64,000 bases of DNA from NCBI GenBank assembly GCA_963691815.1, contig OY829655.1, positions 31,210,167-31,274,166 of the forward strand, given 5' to 3'. This stretch comes from Echiichthys vipera (lineage: Eukaryota > Chordata > Actinopteri > Perciformes > Trachinidae). Position numbers and translations under genes: made by a program. How positions within the stretch are numbered: position 1 is the stretch's first letter; the number at the start of each line of letters is the position of its first letter. The notes below the pieces were generated by a model that did no database searches, had not been told where the DNA came from, and was given only the letters and a program-made list of their open reading frames with translations. Positions 34,401 through 47,813 of this stretch are shown here, piece by piece.

Positions 34401-37400
34401 CTCTGTGACGTGTCTCACGATGTTAACGGGATTAAAAATAATGTGTGTTTACTTCACGGGATTCAGATCTAGGGACAGGACGATGTGAGAGTTTCATGTC
34501 ATGAATAAATAATAATTATAACAATAAGAAGTTTATTTATAAAGCACCTTAAAAAAACAGACAGCACATACAAATCTATACACACACACACACACACATA
34601 CACATACACACACACACACATACACACATATACACATATCAACAAAGCAAGAAACGATCGGACGCCGTTAAAGAAACAGTAACGACAGATGAATAAAATG
34701 AAATTTACAGATGATGGAGTAAAAAGACAAAAGAAAGACAGCATCTCATATGAGGAAGTGTTTAAAAATGTGTTTGAAGAAGTGATTTGAATTAATACAA
34801 CTGTGAAATTGACAATGTTGACAAACTGTTGAGTCCTTTAAAAGTACTGCTACTAAAATATCACTTTAGGGGTCGTCACACAGTACTTTTCCCAGAGATG
34901 CAAAACCACAACATTTTAATCAGTAATGGAAATGTCTTAGGGCGCCCTCCCACTGTTCCTCCGTCCCGTGCCCCGTGCTTTAGGGTCCTTGTCCCCCCCT
35001 CCAGGCCAGTTTGTACTCACACTACCTGGGCCTCGGAGAATGCTTCTTGCTGCCTATACGTCATCACGCCGTAACACGTCACACGCATTGATGACGTCAT
35101 GGCGATGCGTGGCTTTGTTTCCAGATCTTTCCGTAGACCTCGGAGTTTTTGTGCGTCTTGTCGACTGTTTTTGAATCTTTTCATCGACCAAATCTGCAGT
35201 AAACACTCCACCTCCGCATCACACCAACGTGAACCTTTCACCGCCATTGTTTGAAATGTCCGCGCATGGTCCCTCCTTCTTTTTTCTACGTCCCAACAGG
35301 CGCACAGGAAATGACCTCAGAACCGCCGTAGGCCTCGTGCTCGTACACGTGCACACGCTCGTGCTCGTACACGTGCAAACGTGCTTTACTAAAGCCCACC
35401 TCTCCCAAACGGGCCGTGGACGGCAAGAGTGCCGCTCCTAGGCGTGGTACGGTTGCACTCACACTGGTCAAAGGAACCAGACTTTAGCCGTGGAACCTGT
35501 TTGGGCACGGGACGGACGCACAGTGGGATTGCGACCTTAAAAAGCTGTAGACATTTTATTATCACTCAACCAACAACATCTATTTATCTGCACAGGTGTT
35601 GACTAACGAGTACGAGGACAAGTATGAAGCGAGCAAGCCGACAGCCAGCGACCCCGAGGAGACGGAAACCTTCCCCGACGTCAGCCCCACCAAGAAGGTC
35701 AAGGGCAAGCACGACAAGAAGAAGAAGAAGAGCGACAAGGCCGCCAAGAAAGCCGAGAGGAGAGGAGGGAAGGCGGGGAAGGAGGGGAAGATCGGGGGAA
35801 AGAAAAACGGAAAGAAGCTGTCCAATTACCCCGAGAGAGAGGACTACGCCAAGCCCACGAAGAGGCCGACGCCCCCTCCAAAGGGCTCTCTGGCCTCCTT
35901 CCTGGACTACTTTGAGAACAGGAGGCGGCTGCTGGTGAGGACTGCACTCATCTGCCAACAGAACACACACAAACTTTAGGAGAAGTGTTTGGTATTCACA
36001 TAAATCCTGTGGTTAACATAAAAACATCTTCAGAGACAATAAGCGAGAGACGTAAACTCATCATTCGGAGCACTGATCCAACACAAACGTCTGCTGAAAC
36101 CATTCAATTTTATCCTATTTTGTCTCGACTTCCACCTTTGAATGCTGTCTTTTCTGTTCAAAACGCGTCTCACTTGTTTATTGTTTATAAAAGTAGAAAT
36201 TTTGAAATGAAGGTTACATTTTGAATAGTTCATATAGCATGTTTTCTAATATAATGCATCGACACTTAGATAAATCAAATTAAGCATCGAGACAGTTTTT
36301 TCCTGTAGGAAATATTAACAGAGATGCTAATAGGCGGACGTGGCTAACAGTGGTTAGCTCGGGGCAGCACGGTGAAGGCATTCAAAGGTCTTTTTTAACC
36401 ACTAATGCTGCTGAAAATAACAGCAAACCTCTGCAGCAGCATGAGAAGAGTCCCTACACACACACAACAAAGCACCAATGGGCTCCTTCCACTGTAATGG
36501 ACTTTACTATGAGAGGAGCTGGTACAGGGGCCAGTAGGTAAGTCTTTAAAACACTCTTTAATAAACTCTGGCTTCACTAACTACGCTGTTGCTGCTTTGT
36601 TTTGTGTGTAGGGACTCTTCTCATGCTGCTGCAGAGGTTTGCTGTTATTTTCAGCAGCATTAGTGGTTAAAGAAGACCTTTGAATGCCTTCACCGTGCTG
36701 CCCCGAGCTAACCACTGTTAGCCACGTCCAGCTGTTAGCGCCTCTCCTGGATTTCTCCGTTGATAGTTCATACAGGAAAAACTGTCTCGATGGCTTATTT
36801 GATGTAGGTAAGTACCGAAGAACACCATGGGTTGATTTTACTCCGTAATGACACTAAGTCTGCTTTGCTTCTTGCGGCCTGTCGGGGTCTGTGTGCAGAC
36901 GTTGGACACTGCCCAGGTGTTAAAGGACCAGGTGTGTGTTTGTCAAAAGGACTAAATGTCAGGTGAAAGAGGCGCTTCATGAAGTTCAATCGTAGCTCAT
37001 TATTTCTTTAATTTAAAAGACAGTTTTGTTTATTTTTGAAGTGTAAATTAAGTGAGTGGAGCTGACCCGCCTGCTGTACCCTCGGCCCGAGGCACATGGT
37101 CTTCAGACAAAGTGAGCAGTGGATCGGGGGGTGGAGATGATCTACAGCGTGTTGCAACTTCAATAAGAGGAGGTTTATCCCCCCTTATCAGAAAGTTATA
37201 AGAAATCTGAACACCTGGAGAAGGAATCGACTGTTGATCAATGTTTACTGTAACCGACCCTGTGCTTTGGGCCCGCGGGTCGTTCACTTGTTATTTTCTA
37301 TACTGTCCCTGCTTCATAATCACACTGAAGTGGTTTGTAACATGAACAGACATAAAGTTTACAGAGCTGCGATCCGAGCGGCTGCACAGCTGCGTGCTAA

Positions 37401-37512
37401 CAGACTGAGTGTCTCTGTAGAGACTCAGATCCCAGCAGCGCCGCGGGCGGGCTGGGGAAATATACCCCGTCCTCCGCCTGCAGGTTAATGTAAACATCAC
37501 CTCTGCAGCAGC

Positions 37513-37558
<46 letters not shown>

Positions 37559-40500
37559 TTGCATATACATGACACTCTAACCTCCCTGCCTTCCTTCCTC
37601 CAGCTGATTACGTCGCCCGGTGAGGAGAACACTATGTATGTTCAGCAGAGGGACGAGTACCTGGAGTCTGTGTGTGAAATGGCCATCAGGAAAGTCTCCA
37701 TCATCACCATCTTCGGCTCTCTGACCAACTCCACCATGAAGATCGACCACTACCAGCTGGGTGAGTCTCTCATCGGGGGACGGGACGCTTCAAAAGGCTG
37801 TTGTTTGGATCTCTGATAGGCTGTGAAATCCATGATTGGCGGGATTAACTTATTTTGCCATGACTGCGTTTACGTAACGTCACAGATTCATAACAGTAAG
37901 AGCTGTAGACGCTCTGAGGGCGCACTCACACTGTCCTTCCGCACCGCGCCAAAACAGGTTTTTCGGGTCAAGCCTAGTGCGTTTGACCAGTGTGAGTGCA
38001 ACTGCTCCGCGCATAACTGCGGCACGCTTGCCGTCCACGGCCCGTTTGGGAGAGGTGGGCTTTAGTAAAGCGCGTTTGCACATGTACGAGCACGAGCGTG
38101 CGCACGTGTACGAGCACGAGGCCTACGGCGGTTCTGAGGTCATTTCCTGTGCGCCTGTTGGGACGTAGAAAAAAGAAGGAGGGGCCATGCGCGGACATTT
38201 CAAACAATGGCGGTGAAAGGTTCACGTTGGTGTGATGCGGAGGTGGAGTGTTTACTGCAGATTTGGTCGATGAAAAGAATCAAAAACAGTCGACAAGACG
38301 CACAAAAACTCCGAGGTCTACGGAAAGATCTGGAAACAAAGCCACGCATCGCCATGACGTCATCAATGCGTGTGACGTGTTACGGCGTGATGACGCATAG
38401 GCAGCAAGAAGCATTCTCCGACGCCCAGGTAGTGTGAGTGTGCCCTAAAATCTGAGGCGTCCTGATACCAGTTTAAAGCTCTGGATCTACCGCTCAGTCC
38501 TGGTTCCTACCCTCACCTGTGGTCATGAAAGCTGGGTCAGGACCCAAAGAACCAGGTCGCGGGTCCAAGCGTGTGAAATGTGTTTCCTCAGGAGGGGGTC
38601 TGGAGTCTCCCTTAGAGAGAGGGGGAGAAGTTCAGCATCCGTGAGGAACTCGGAGTAGAGCCGCTGCTCCTTTGTGTTGAAAGGAGCCAGTTGAGGTGGT
38701 TCAGGATCATCTGGTCTGGATGAACCCTGGGCGCCTCCCTAGGGAGGTGTTCCAGGCACGTCCAGCTGGGAGGAGGCCTCGGGGAAGACCCAGGACCAGG
38801 TGGAGAGATTAGATCTCCACACTGGCCTGGGAACGCCTCAGGATCCCCCAGTTAGAGCTGGTTAATGTGGCCCGGGAAAGGGAAGTTTGGGGTCCCTGCT
38901 GGAGCTGCTGCGCCTGAGACCTGACCCTGGATCAGAGGTTGAAGATGAGACAAATGAATGAATACATGGACAACAACACATGAGGAAGAGCGGATGCAGA
39001 ACAGCAGTTAAAGGGTCTTTAAAGCCCCGTTTGTAACTTATTATAAGGAACAGTTTTCTCTCTGAGCTCCTTCAAAAGGACCTGGTGTTTTAAAGAAATG
39101 CGCTGTGTCATCTGTTTTCAGTATTTTGAGACATTTTATGGCTGTGGCGAGTGCGTGTTAACTTCAGGACACGCACTCGCCACTTTGTAAAACTTTATGA
39201 GTCTGTCGCTCCGCATGACAACAAGGTTTTATACTGGAAAAAGTGCCGAGGTGACGTCAGCCGACGCCGACGCCGCCACCCACCTGTGGTCGGACTCCCT
39301 TACACTTTATTTCCACGTTAGGTCAGTGAGTGTGTTAGTGTGTGTGAGTGTGTGAGTGTGTGTGTGTGTTTGTGTGAGCATGTACTGTATACAAACAACG
39401 GGCTCTTTCAGGGCTGCCCCTCCCCGAGTTAGTGACCTCATAGTGTGGAGTTTTAGGTTGCAGACACAGCATGTGTATTTTATTGTGTCTCTTTCTCACG
39501 TGCAGCTCACAGCAGGAGACTCTCCACGTCAGTCTTCTTCTCATATACTGGAAATATGCTGTTTTGGTTTAGCACGCAGGAATATACCACGCTAACGTAG
39601 TCGGTTCGTAATTGGGTCAAAAACAACATTAAGTCATGTGCAAACGCGCTTTACAAAAGCCCACCTCTCCCAAACGGGCTGTGGACGGCCAGCTGGCCGC
39701 AGTTATGCGCGGAGCGGTTGCACTCACACTGGTCAAACGCACTAGGCTTGACACGAAAAAAAGGTTTTGGCGCGGTGCGGAAGGACAGTGTGAGTGCACC
39801 CTAAAGTGTTATCGTTAGAAATCAATTCACCATCCGCGGCACATCGCCATCGCCATCCAGCCCCCACTACACACTCAGTACATTTACAATCAGTGGCGTC
39901 TACTTGGTGTCCAGACGTCATCGTGCCCAAATACAGTTCTATTGTTTTCTAAACAGAATGTGCTTATCAGGCCGATGTCCCCAGTACACAGTGACCTCGG
40001 CCTGTTATTCACTTTCTCAATCATGTTTTCTTCCACAATACCGGAACGAATGACAAACGGGAGCCAACCGACGAAGAGTTTACCAAGTAAATGAGAACAA
40101 CGGTCCGGCGCTGCATGCCTGTCACCTCCTGCTACTTCCTGGAAGTGATCCGTGTAACTCGCTACCTTCCTGTTCCTGGACAAACAAACACAAAGGGGAG
40201 AGAGGAGGGACTGACAGAAGCAACTCTTGACAGATTTAATACATTAATAATGCGGAAAACATTCATTACATTCTCTAAAACGTGATCGGAGCAGAGCTGC
40301 TGCTCCACTGAGCTCATTCACGAGGAACACAGTGACGTGACCCCAGGAGCTGAAAGTTTAGTTTCCTCTGTCAGGTTTATAACTACAGTTTTTTTGCTGC
40401 TTAAACATCCCACGGTATTTGACGCAGTGACTTTACTGCACGCATGGAAACGTTTACAGTCACTGAAAGCAGCAGTGGCGTGCACAAACTCGCTAAGGGG

Positions 40501-43500
40501 CAAAAAAATGAATGAAATAAATTAGTTTACACCAAAAAGACGAATTAATCTGAATTGTTTCCAGAGAATTAACAGGGAAATTTAAAGTGTTAATTCATTG
40601 ATTCATCTTCATCCGCTTGTCCCTGTCGTGGTTGTGGGGGGCTGGAGTCGATCCCAGCTGACATCGGGCGTGAGGCGGGGTCCACCCTGGACAGGACGCC
40701 AGTCTATCACAGGACACATAGAGACGAACAGAGACAGACAACCATTCACACCTACGGGTGATTTAGAGTCATCAATGAACCGAACACCTGCACGTCTTTG
40801 GACTGTGGGAGGAAACCGGAGAACCCGGAGACGTCACACAAATCTACATAACAAAATCAATCACCAGCACTTTTCTGAAAAGTTCAGGGGCGTTCGAAGT
40901 GACCACACAAAAAAGGCGGAGCGGCTGTGTACACTCTGGCACGTTCAGCTCATTGGGAACCATTGAAAAAACACTCTGTTGATACAGGCCACTACTCCAT
41001 AAGCCTTTTCTCTGCAAAACACATTTGAAAATAAGTTAATTTACCTTCACAATCTCACCTCTGTATCTTTCTGTCTCCAGAAAATGACAAACCCATGAAG
41101 GGTCTTCGTCAGGAGGACCTGGTGAACCAGGATCTGATCACAGAGCTGAGGAAGGAGTTCAGCATGACCCACGATGACTTCTACATGGTCCTCACCGACG
41201 CCGACATGAGAGTCAAGGTGAGGGCTCGCTCTCTGTAGATGTGTCCCAAAGTTAGGTCGACCTGGGGTCATCGTGGCACGCTACCAGGGACCTGGGCTGC
41301 CTGTTATTCAGGGTAGTTTGATCAACAGCCCTGGACGGATACCTCAGCTCCACCTCTGAACAATCGACTGCAATTAACAACCTGAATTTTCCCGCTTCTA
41401 GGTCTAATTGTATGTAAGTTCACAGCTTCACCAGCTTTCTGCCCAACACTTTCATCCTCTTTCTCTTTGAAGGTGGATGCACGCGTCCTCGTAGTGCCAA
41501 CGCGCTGCCTTCACTGAAACACTGCTTTAATTTACTCAACATGACATTTGCCCCACACCCGCGTGTGTGTGTGTGTGTATGTGTGTGTGTGTGTGCATGC
41601 CAGGGTAAACCACCAGGCTGTTTTTGGACGGACTCATCAAAGAGGCCAGTGTTGGCGTCTCTGCTGACAGAGGCAGAGACAGGGCAGTCTGTGAACGTAC
41701 GGGGATGTGGGTGTGGGTGTGAAGGAGCAGCACATTCAGCGTGGAGGCGGCTGTGAGAGTCTGTGGCTGGGTTACATATTCATGCTGACATTGTTTAGTA
41801 TTTCGTAAAGGGTTTAAACCTTGTGCTGCTTCCCAGAAGTTATTCTGAAGAATGTGTGTGATGTGGTGAAAGGTCAGACCACTTCAACATGTTCATCGCT
41901 TTCTTGGAAACTGCCTCAACAGCGTCTCACCCCGTGTGTCGTATCCAGGATATTGATTTATTCATCCCGCAGCTTCACCACACTTTGTATTCGACCTTCG
42001 GGAGAATAAATCTGGTTCTCGTTGATGTTCTTTTGTCAGCAAGCCTACGAGGTTCCCATTGCCATGAAGGCTGTATTTGACTACGTCGACACCTTCTCCT
42101 CCCGCATCCGAGAGATGGAGCAGCAGAAGAGAGATGGCGTCGTCTGTAAGAAAGAGGACAAGCCCCGATCGTTGGAGAACTTCCTCTCCAGGTAAAGTTG
42201 TTTCTGGAGTTTTTAAATGACCTAAAGTTATGTGGACATCCAAAGCCCTGATGCACCAAACAGACAGAACGAGCAGAGACGAAGGCGGACTGCTGTGTCA
42301 CCTCACAACGCAAAAAATCGGGCTCCAACGCCGTTTTAATCAGCTGCAAGCTTTTCTGAGAGAACCACGTCTTTATGGACCTGGCTTTGTCTTGATCATT
42401 TCCTTAGTTGGAAGCACAGTATTGTCTAAATTTAGGGATTTAGCATTAAGTTTTTGCTTCATTGCAACTTACCCACGGACAAAAGCCCTTCAAGTATAAA
42501 ATAAATCTACTACCAAACACCTGAGGGACGTATTTTACATGAATATCTCTTCACTGGCAAAGCTTTAATAAAGCTGTTTAAAGTGTTCAGGCGTAAAATC
42601 CTCCCATGGTCTTTTACGTACATCTAATAAACCATTGAAATAACAGCAAACCTCTGCAGCAGCATGAGAAGAGTCCCTACACACACAACAAAGCACCAAT
42701 GGGCTCCTTCCACTGTAATGGACTTCACTATGAGAGGAGCTGGTACAGGGGCCAGTAGGTAAGTCTTTAAAACACTCTTTAATAAACTCTGGCTTCAATA
42801 ACTACGCTGTTGGTGCTTTGTTGTGTGTGTAGGGACTCTTCTCATGCTGCTGCAGAGGTTTGCTGTTATTTTCAGCAGCATTAGTGGTTAAAAAAGACCT
42901 TTGAATGCCTTCACCGTACTGCCCCGAGCTAATCACTGTTAGCGACTCTACCAGATTGTCTCCATGGCTTATTTGATTTGTGTAAGTGCCGGAAAAGACC
43001 ATGGGATGATTTTACGCAACGTCAGTCAGCTTCTCTTAGTCATGACTCATCGTTCAGGAGGTTTTTGTTTTCAGAGGTCTCGTAAAAACGCTGAATAAAG
43101 CAGTTTCACATTAAAAATCAGTGTTTCTCCGACGCTGTTCGGCTGCTGCTAACGTTAGCTCAGCGTGTTTCATTGATCACTGCAGATCCAGACATCCGAC
43201 GACTAAGGGCGCACTCACACTGTCCTTCCGCACCGCGCCAAAACAGGTTTTTCAGGTCAAGTCTAGTTTGTTTGACCAGTGTGAGTGCAACCGCTCCGCG
43301 CATAACTGCGGCCAGCTGGCCGTCTACGGCCCGTTTGGGAGAGGTGGGCTTTTGTAAAGCACGTTTGCACGTGTACGAGCACGAGTGTGCGCACGTGTAC
43401 GAGCACGAGGCCTACGGCGGCTCTGAGGTCATTTCCTGTGCGCCTGTTGGGACGTAGAAAAAAGAAGGAGGGACCATGCGCGGACATTTCAAACAATGGC

Positions 43501-46500
43501 GGTGAAAGGTTCACGTTGGTGTGATGCGGAGGTGGAGTGTTTACTGCAGATTTGGTCGATGAAAAGATTCAAAAACAGTCGACAAGACGCACAAAAACTC
43601 AGAGGTCTACGGAAAGATCTGGAAACAAAGCCACGCATCGCCATGACGTCATCAATGCGTGTGACGTGTTACGGCGTGATGACGTATAGGCAGCAAGAAG
43701 CATTCTCCGAGGCCCAGGTAGTGTGAGTACAAACGGGCCTGGAGGGGGGGACAAGGACCCTAAAGCACGGGGCACGGGACGGAGGCACAGTGGGAGGGCG
43801 CCCTAAAATCCTTCATCTGCTTCAAATATAGAGTTAAAAACCACCAAGATCTGAAAAGTGTTTGGTCAAAATGTGTCTTAACATTAAATTTGTGAAGCTT
43901 CTGACAGAAAGGACTTTTCTCTGGACAACGTAAGAACACAACTCAGCTAAATATAGAACATTAGTCGTTAACAGTAAGTGGTTTTTACACATTTTAAAGC
44001 AGAATATCCTGTATTTTATATCTTTAAATGTTCTGCAGAGCGGTTGGCGGTCAGAGTTACTGGCTCGTTTCTGCTTCTGCTCCCATCAAACAGCTGCTGC
44101 AGCATCTGGAGGATCTGTTTGTGTGTTTTCCACGGATATTAAAAGGAGCATAAAGTCGACTTCAAGGCTGAATCTCTGCAGTCCCATATTTTCCTCAGAT
44201 GGCCGTCTTCTGTTACCATAGAGACCCGAGTTTCAGCTTCAGATCTCAGTGCTGCGTTTTGACCATAATTCGGGGTTGTCACCCTCTGGCAGTAATGATA
44301 TGGGAACACGTCGGCGTACAAACCCCTCGTGTTAGCACAGAGCTTTCACTGCCGCACCGAAAGGGGCCACTTAAACTTAAATATTCTGTGATTGCAGGTT
44401 CCGATGGAGACGACGCCTGTTCATCATCTCCGCCCCCAACGACGAGGAGTGGGCCTATCAGCAGCAGCTCTACTCCCTCAACAGCCAGGCCTGCAACCTC
44501 GGTGAGTCACCAGACATCAACCTGCCGCCGCGCTCCGAAAATAACCGACTGTGACCGCTCAGCTCGCTCACTTTCCTGAAGTCTGGAAAACAACTTTCAC
44601 CAGCGACGACCGTCAACAGGATGCTTTTAAACAATGAATCCATGCAAAGTGATCCGTGGGCCAGGCGGGATCTCGCGTGTAGTTCTTCTGCTTCTTGCTA
44701 CGTGAGAGTTAGCACGCTGTCAGTGTCAGAGAAGCTAATGTGCACGGGGACCTCTGACTTTCCAGTGTTTGTTACAAAGCTGGATATAAGCCTGTGAATG
44801 TTCAATCATATTGATAGGCAAACATGATCAATGTTTGATGGGGATACGTCGACTGTGGAGACGTGAGGATCCCTTTCTTAGCTTTATGAGAGTTTACGGA
44901 AGAAGAACTTCTCCAGAACTCCATCAGATTTGAGGTAGCTTGTTTCTAGCGCCCTCTGTGGCGGTCAGACGTAACTGCAGGTGATCTTGTTCTTTCAGAG
45001 CCTCCATCTTGTCACGTTCATGGTCACTTTGTGTGCTGACTCTTTATTTTCTTTTGTAAACTTTACTGAAACATTCATCTCTCTACGTCTGGTCCGTCCC
45101 CTAAATGGTCCCCTCTTAAATCCACACACACACGTTCCTATTACACTTCTGTCCTTACTACAAGCCTGACTCAGAAGTTGAGTTTCATGATTTCTGATTA
45201 CAAGTGAACGCAGCATTACTGTTAGTGACAATCTGGGCCAGCGGACCAACGTCTGTCAGCAGCGTCACTAACATGGCAGCTTATTTACATCTAGAGAGGG
45301 AACGTCTCCACAGACACAGATATCGGAATAATCCAGAGGCCTCGGGGAAGACCCAGGACCAGGTGCAGAGATTAGATCTCCACACTGGCCTGGGAACGCC
45401 TCAGGATCCCCCAGTTAGAGCTGGTTAATGTGGCCCGGGAAAGGGAAGTTTGGGGTCCCTGCTGGAGCTGCTGCCCCCGCGACCCGACCCCGGATAAGAG
45501 GCTGAAGATGAGATGAGATTCAACAAGTGCTTTCATTACAGGTCACATGACCAATCCCCATTGTTTTAACTCACTCTGGGATAGAGAGAAACCTAAAAGA
45601 CGATTAAATATATGGAAATCTTATGGAGCACAACTTTAAAAAGCGTGCTTGCAGCTGAAGTTCACTGCTGTTCTGAGCAGAGGAAGTCCGCTAGCCGCTA
45701 ACTCATTAACACTGGAACAACGTCAGTCGTACCCTCCGTCTCAGCTGAAAACGGAGAGAGTCTGTCCGAGTCGTGCTTTACCCGAGCAGTCTGAAGGGTG
45801 TAGAGGTCTGTGTGGGCTCACTGTGGCAGCCTGGGGTCGTTTTCAGGTGATTAACTAGAAAAGAAACCGTTTATGACACATTGGCGTTACGCGCGGAGCT
45901 GGCTGGCTTCTGCAACCGACTCAATTCCCATCCTGACTAAAAGTTTGATTCATGATGTCTGGAGTTAGTGTGTGCACAGCCAGGCAAAAGACAAGAAACA
46001 CAGATTAAAACACTGCCTTTTTAGAATAATACATGAATCATAGTTGAGCCTTGCAGTGTCGGACCTATTTTGGTGTATTTTGCCTGGATGTGTGCACACT
46101 CGGTCGCTCTTCTGGAACAATCCAAAAGCTGTGAGTCAAAGCTTCAACAGTAAATCTGCCTTTTTGGAAAACATGTCTGAACACTGTTTTTCCATATGAT
46201 CTAATCAGATGACTGAAAAGAAAAGCTTGTGTTGCTTATCAGCAGCCCCAGAGCAGCCTCGTGTGTTGCTCTTGGCGGAGTCGGCCTCGGACAAAAGGGG
46301 GCCGACGGGGCTGAAGGTCGGACGGGTTTTCATCCTGGTATTCAGCCCTTGGCTCTGCCTCCTCCTGTCTTTCATGTGGCTTTCTCCCTTCAGAGGAAAC
46401 AGCTCATTGGCAGGACTCTCTGCGGACCACCGCGCGCTCTCCGCCCCCTGTACACACAAACCAGTGCTTACTGGTTCCAGTAAAGAGCAGCCGCAGGGAA

Positions 46501-47813
46501 GATGCCGTGTGTGACCAGTGACTTTCTCTCTAACATATCTGCCTCTCTCTGATGTGTTAATGTGGTTGTCGTTGCCATGGTGACAGGTCTGAGGCACATC
46601 GCCATCCTGAAGTTGGTCGGCACGGAGCTGGTGGATATGGGCGGAGTCCTGGAGCTCTATCCAATCAACGGTAAGAACTTTTTCATCTAAAATAATGATC
46701 GAGGATCAGACTGCTCTCTTTCACTGCTCGTATTTATACTAATAAATGTAATGCACTGTTTAATTTGTGTGTAACCCTCGTAGTCTTGCAGCGCTGTCAG
46801 AGAGGAGGTCGGGGTGGATGAGAGGGTCAAACTAACACAGCTGTTGGTTTCCCGTTACTTCACACACTTATTTGAACCCAAACCTCGACCTTTTTCCTAA
46901 ACTGGAGATGTTTTAGAAGTGAGACGGTGCAGCTCAAAGCAACTTCCTGTGTCTGTGTCACTTGTTTCTCTGTGAACACAGATTATAACTGTCCCCTTTT
47001 CACTGAAGTAAACATCGGACCCTAAGACACATCTCTCCTGAACAATCTGACACCAAAGCGTCATTTTTCAGATGGACAAATCAGGGAATAATTAACTTTG
47101 ACCTGTTCCTGTCTCAGCAACCAACTCTCGCAACACAGCAAAGCTAACGTCAGCTAGCATTCGCCTCTAAGAACTAATTTCCATGAGGCTAAATATCAGA
47201 GATGAAAGATTTAAAGAAAACATCAAATTGCACTTTTCTTCCGGATAAATTTAGCCTATTTTTTTAAAAGACAAGCTTCAATCTTCACTGAGTAATAATG
47301 GATTTCTAAATGCAGGATATAGACATAGATAGAGATATAGATAGCCTATATTGTCATTGCACAAGTTACAGTACAACCAAATTAAGGGTGCTCCCACAGA
47401 GACATTGCTATGAGACATATATTCTACTGTATGCTCTAATGCAAGGACGAGAATAGTTGATTCCTAATTCCTGATCTTTGCTCCATCCAGGGAGCGCCAC
47501 CGTGGAGCGCGAAGGGCTGACAGGCTCGCTGGTGAAGGACATGAGGAACTACTTCCAGATCAGCCCAGAATACTTCTCTATGCTGCTGGTCGGGAAGGAC
47601 GGCAATGTCAAGTCCTGGTACCCCTCCCCCATGTGGTCCATGGCTAATATCTACGACCTGGTGGACTCCATGCAGCTACGCAGACAGGAGATGGCCATCC
47701 AGCAGTCTCTGGGCATGCGCTGCCCCGAGGACGAGTACGGCGGCTACGGCTACCATCAGCACGGATACGAACACGGCTACCAGGACGGCTACCACCAGGG
47801 CTACGGTTACTAA
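31475..47813 (+). CDS. ccdc80: Coiled-coil domain-containing protein 80 (Ccdc80), 10 exons, 883 aa
   Basis: Exons: 31475-32165, 33110-33307, 33875-34341, 35596-35934, 37604-37760, 41081-41217, 42040-42191, 44398-44501, 46587-46670, 47491-47813. All introns are GT-AG, phase is kept throughout, and the total is 883 codons plus stop (human protein about 950). The first Met opens a signal peptide (MRGAFVLTVAVVYLL), as expected for a secreted protein. Residues about 141-290 form the first P-DUDES (DUF4174, thioredoxin-like) domain, with VLVISAPHDSDGYY. Residues about 297-452 are a Thr-rich, mucin-like then basic linker. Residues 453-565 are Lys-rich (KGKHDKKKKKSDKAAKKAE). Residues about 550-700 (LLVLITSPGEEN) and about 705-860 (RRRLFIISAPNDEEW) are the second and third P-DUDES domains. 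The C-terminus is a GY/H-rich tail ending HQGYGY. Family members are extracellular matrix or cell-adhesion proteins. No coiled coil is obvious despite the name. Identification is by recognition of the three-domain order and is supported by adjacent slc35a5; a ccdc80 paralogue cannot be excluded. Confidence 0.93.
32640..32835 (+). mobile_element. tRNA-derived SINE type 2, copy 3, in ccdc80 intron 1
   Basis: A-box-like GTGACTCAGTGGGAGAG, B-box-like AGTTCGATCCC, then GTCCTTGGGCAAGACACTGA and GTGTGAATGTCTGTGTGAAT. Confidence 0.75.
33400..33820 (+). repeat. 42-bp minisatellite, 10 copies, in ccdc80 intron 2
   Basis: The unit pairs AGATGCAAAATGACTAAAAA with TAGATGCAAAACCACCACAA, so each unit is itself a diverged duplicate of about 21 bp. 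It fills most of intron 2 and ends about 50 bases before the exon 3 acceptor. Confidence 0.95.
34560..34640 (+). repeat. CA/TA microsatellite in ccdc80 intron 3
   Basis: Imperfect ACACAC runs separated by TACACATA. Confidence 0.85.
34940..35536 (-). mobile_element. PIF/Harbinger-like MITE, copy 3, TSD TTA, in ccdc80 intron 3
   Basis: Exact TTA flanks at 34937-34939 and 35537-35539. The 76-codon frame (35247-35017) is identical in protein sequence to copies 1, 2 and 5. The right edge is only about 60 bases from the exon 4 acceptor. Confidence 0.85.
36250..36840. mobile_element. Foldback MITE, copy 1, in ccdc80 intron 4
   Basis: The left arm (about 36280-36475) and right arm (about 36595-36810) are inverted copies. 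They share CATCGAGACAG, CTCGGGGCAGCACGGTGAAG, CTGAAAATAACAGCAAACCT and AGCATGAGAAGAGTCCCTAC. A roughly 120-base centre holds GAGAGGAGCTGGTACAGGGG. No coding capacity. Confidence 0.8.
37514..37552 (+). repeat. GT microsatellite before ccdc80 exon 5
   Basis: About 38 bases of GT, ending about 50 bases before the exon 5 acceptor at 37603. Confidence 0.9.
37918..38445 (+). mobile_element. PIF/Harbinger-like MITE, copy 4, in ccdc80 intron 5
   Basis: Starts GGGCGCACTCACACTGT and keeps the 76-codon frame (38207-38437) with a few changes. The right end is shortened, going directly from the frame to GTGTGCCC and then TAA. The left flank is TGA, so the duplication is imperfect. Confidence 0.75.
38455..38975 (+). 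mobile_element. Rex/CR1-like non-LTR 3' fragment, copy 3 (longest), in ccdc80 intron 5
   Basis: Frame-broken translation gives the C-terminal RT phrases SWVRTQRTR, SQLRWFRIIW-like and REVFQARPAGRRPRGRPRT. It ends with GAAGATGAGACAAATGAATG. Confidence 0.75.
39632..39801 (-). mobile_element. PIF/Harbinger-like MITE, terminal fragment, in ccdc80 intron 5
   Basis: Keeps GCCCACCTCTCCCAAACGGG through GGACAGTGTGAGTGCACCC, followed by TAA; another TAA immediately precedes the fragment at 39630-39632. The Myb-like half is missing. Confidence 0.7.
40595..40835 (+). mobile_element. L2-like non-LTR 3' end, truncated, in ccdc80 intron 5
   Basis: Matches 19912-20150 and breaks after GAAACCGGAGAACCCGGAGA. 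Confidence 0.65.
41560..41596 (+). repeat. GT microsatellite in ccdc80 intron 6
   Basis: Short GTGTGT run with one AT interruption. Confidence 0.85.
42570..43020. mobile_element. Foldback MITE, copy 2, in ccdc80 intron 7
   Basis: Terminal inverted pieces are GCGTAAAATCCTCCCATGGT on the left and ACCATGGGATGATTTTACGC on the right. The left arm is shortened relative to copy 1; the centre (GGCTCCTTCCACTGTAATGG) is conserved. Confidence 0.8.
43207..43803 (+). mobile_element. PIF/Harbinger-like MITE, copy 5, TSD TAA, in ccdc80 intron 7
   Basis: Exact TAA on both sides (43204-43206, 43804-43806). At 597 bp it is the same length as copy 3. The 76-codon frame (43496-43726) is intact and identical in protein sequence to copy 1. 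Confidence 0.88.
44935..45620 (-). mobile_element. Interspersed repeat family B, copy 2, interrupted by a non-LTR fragment, in ccdc80 intron 8
   Basis: Matches 1130-1860 inverted. Its middle (45335-45520) is occupied by a Rex/CR1-like fragment instead of the SINE seen in copy 1. Confidence 0.55.
45335..45525 (+). mobile_element. Rex/CR1-like non-LTR 3' fragment, copy 4
   Basis: Runs from CCTCGGGGAAGACCCAGGAC to GGCTGAAGATGAGATGAGAT, a 5'-truncated 3' end. Confidence 0.7.
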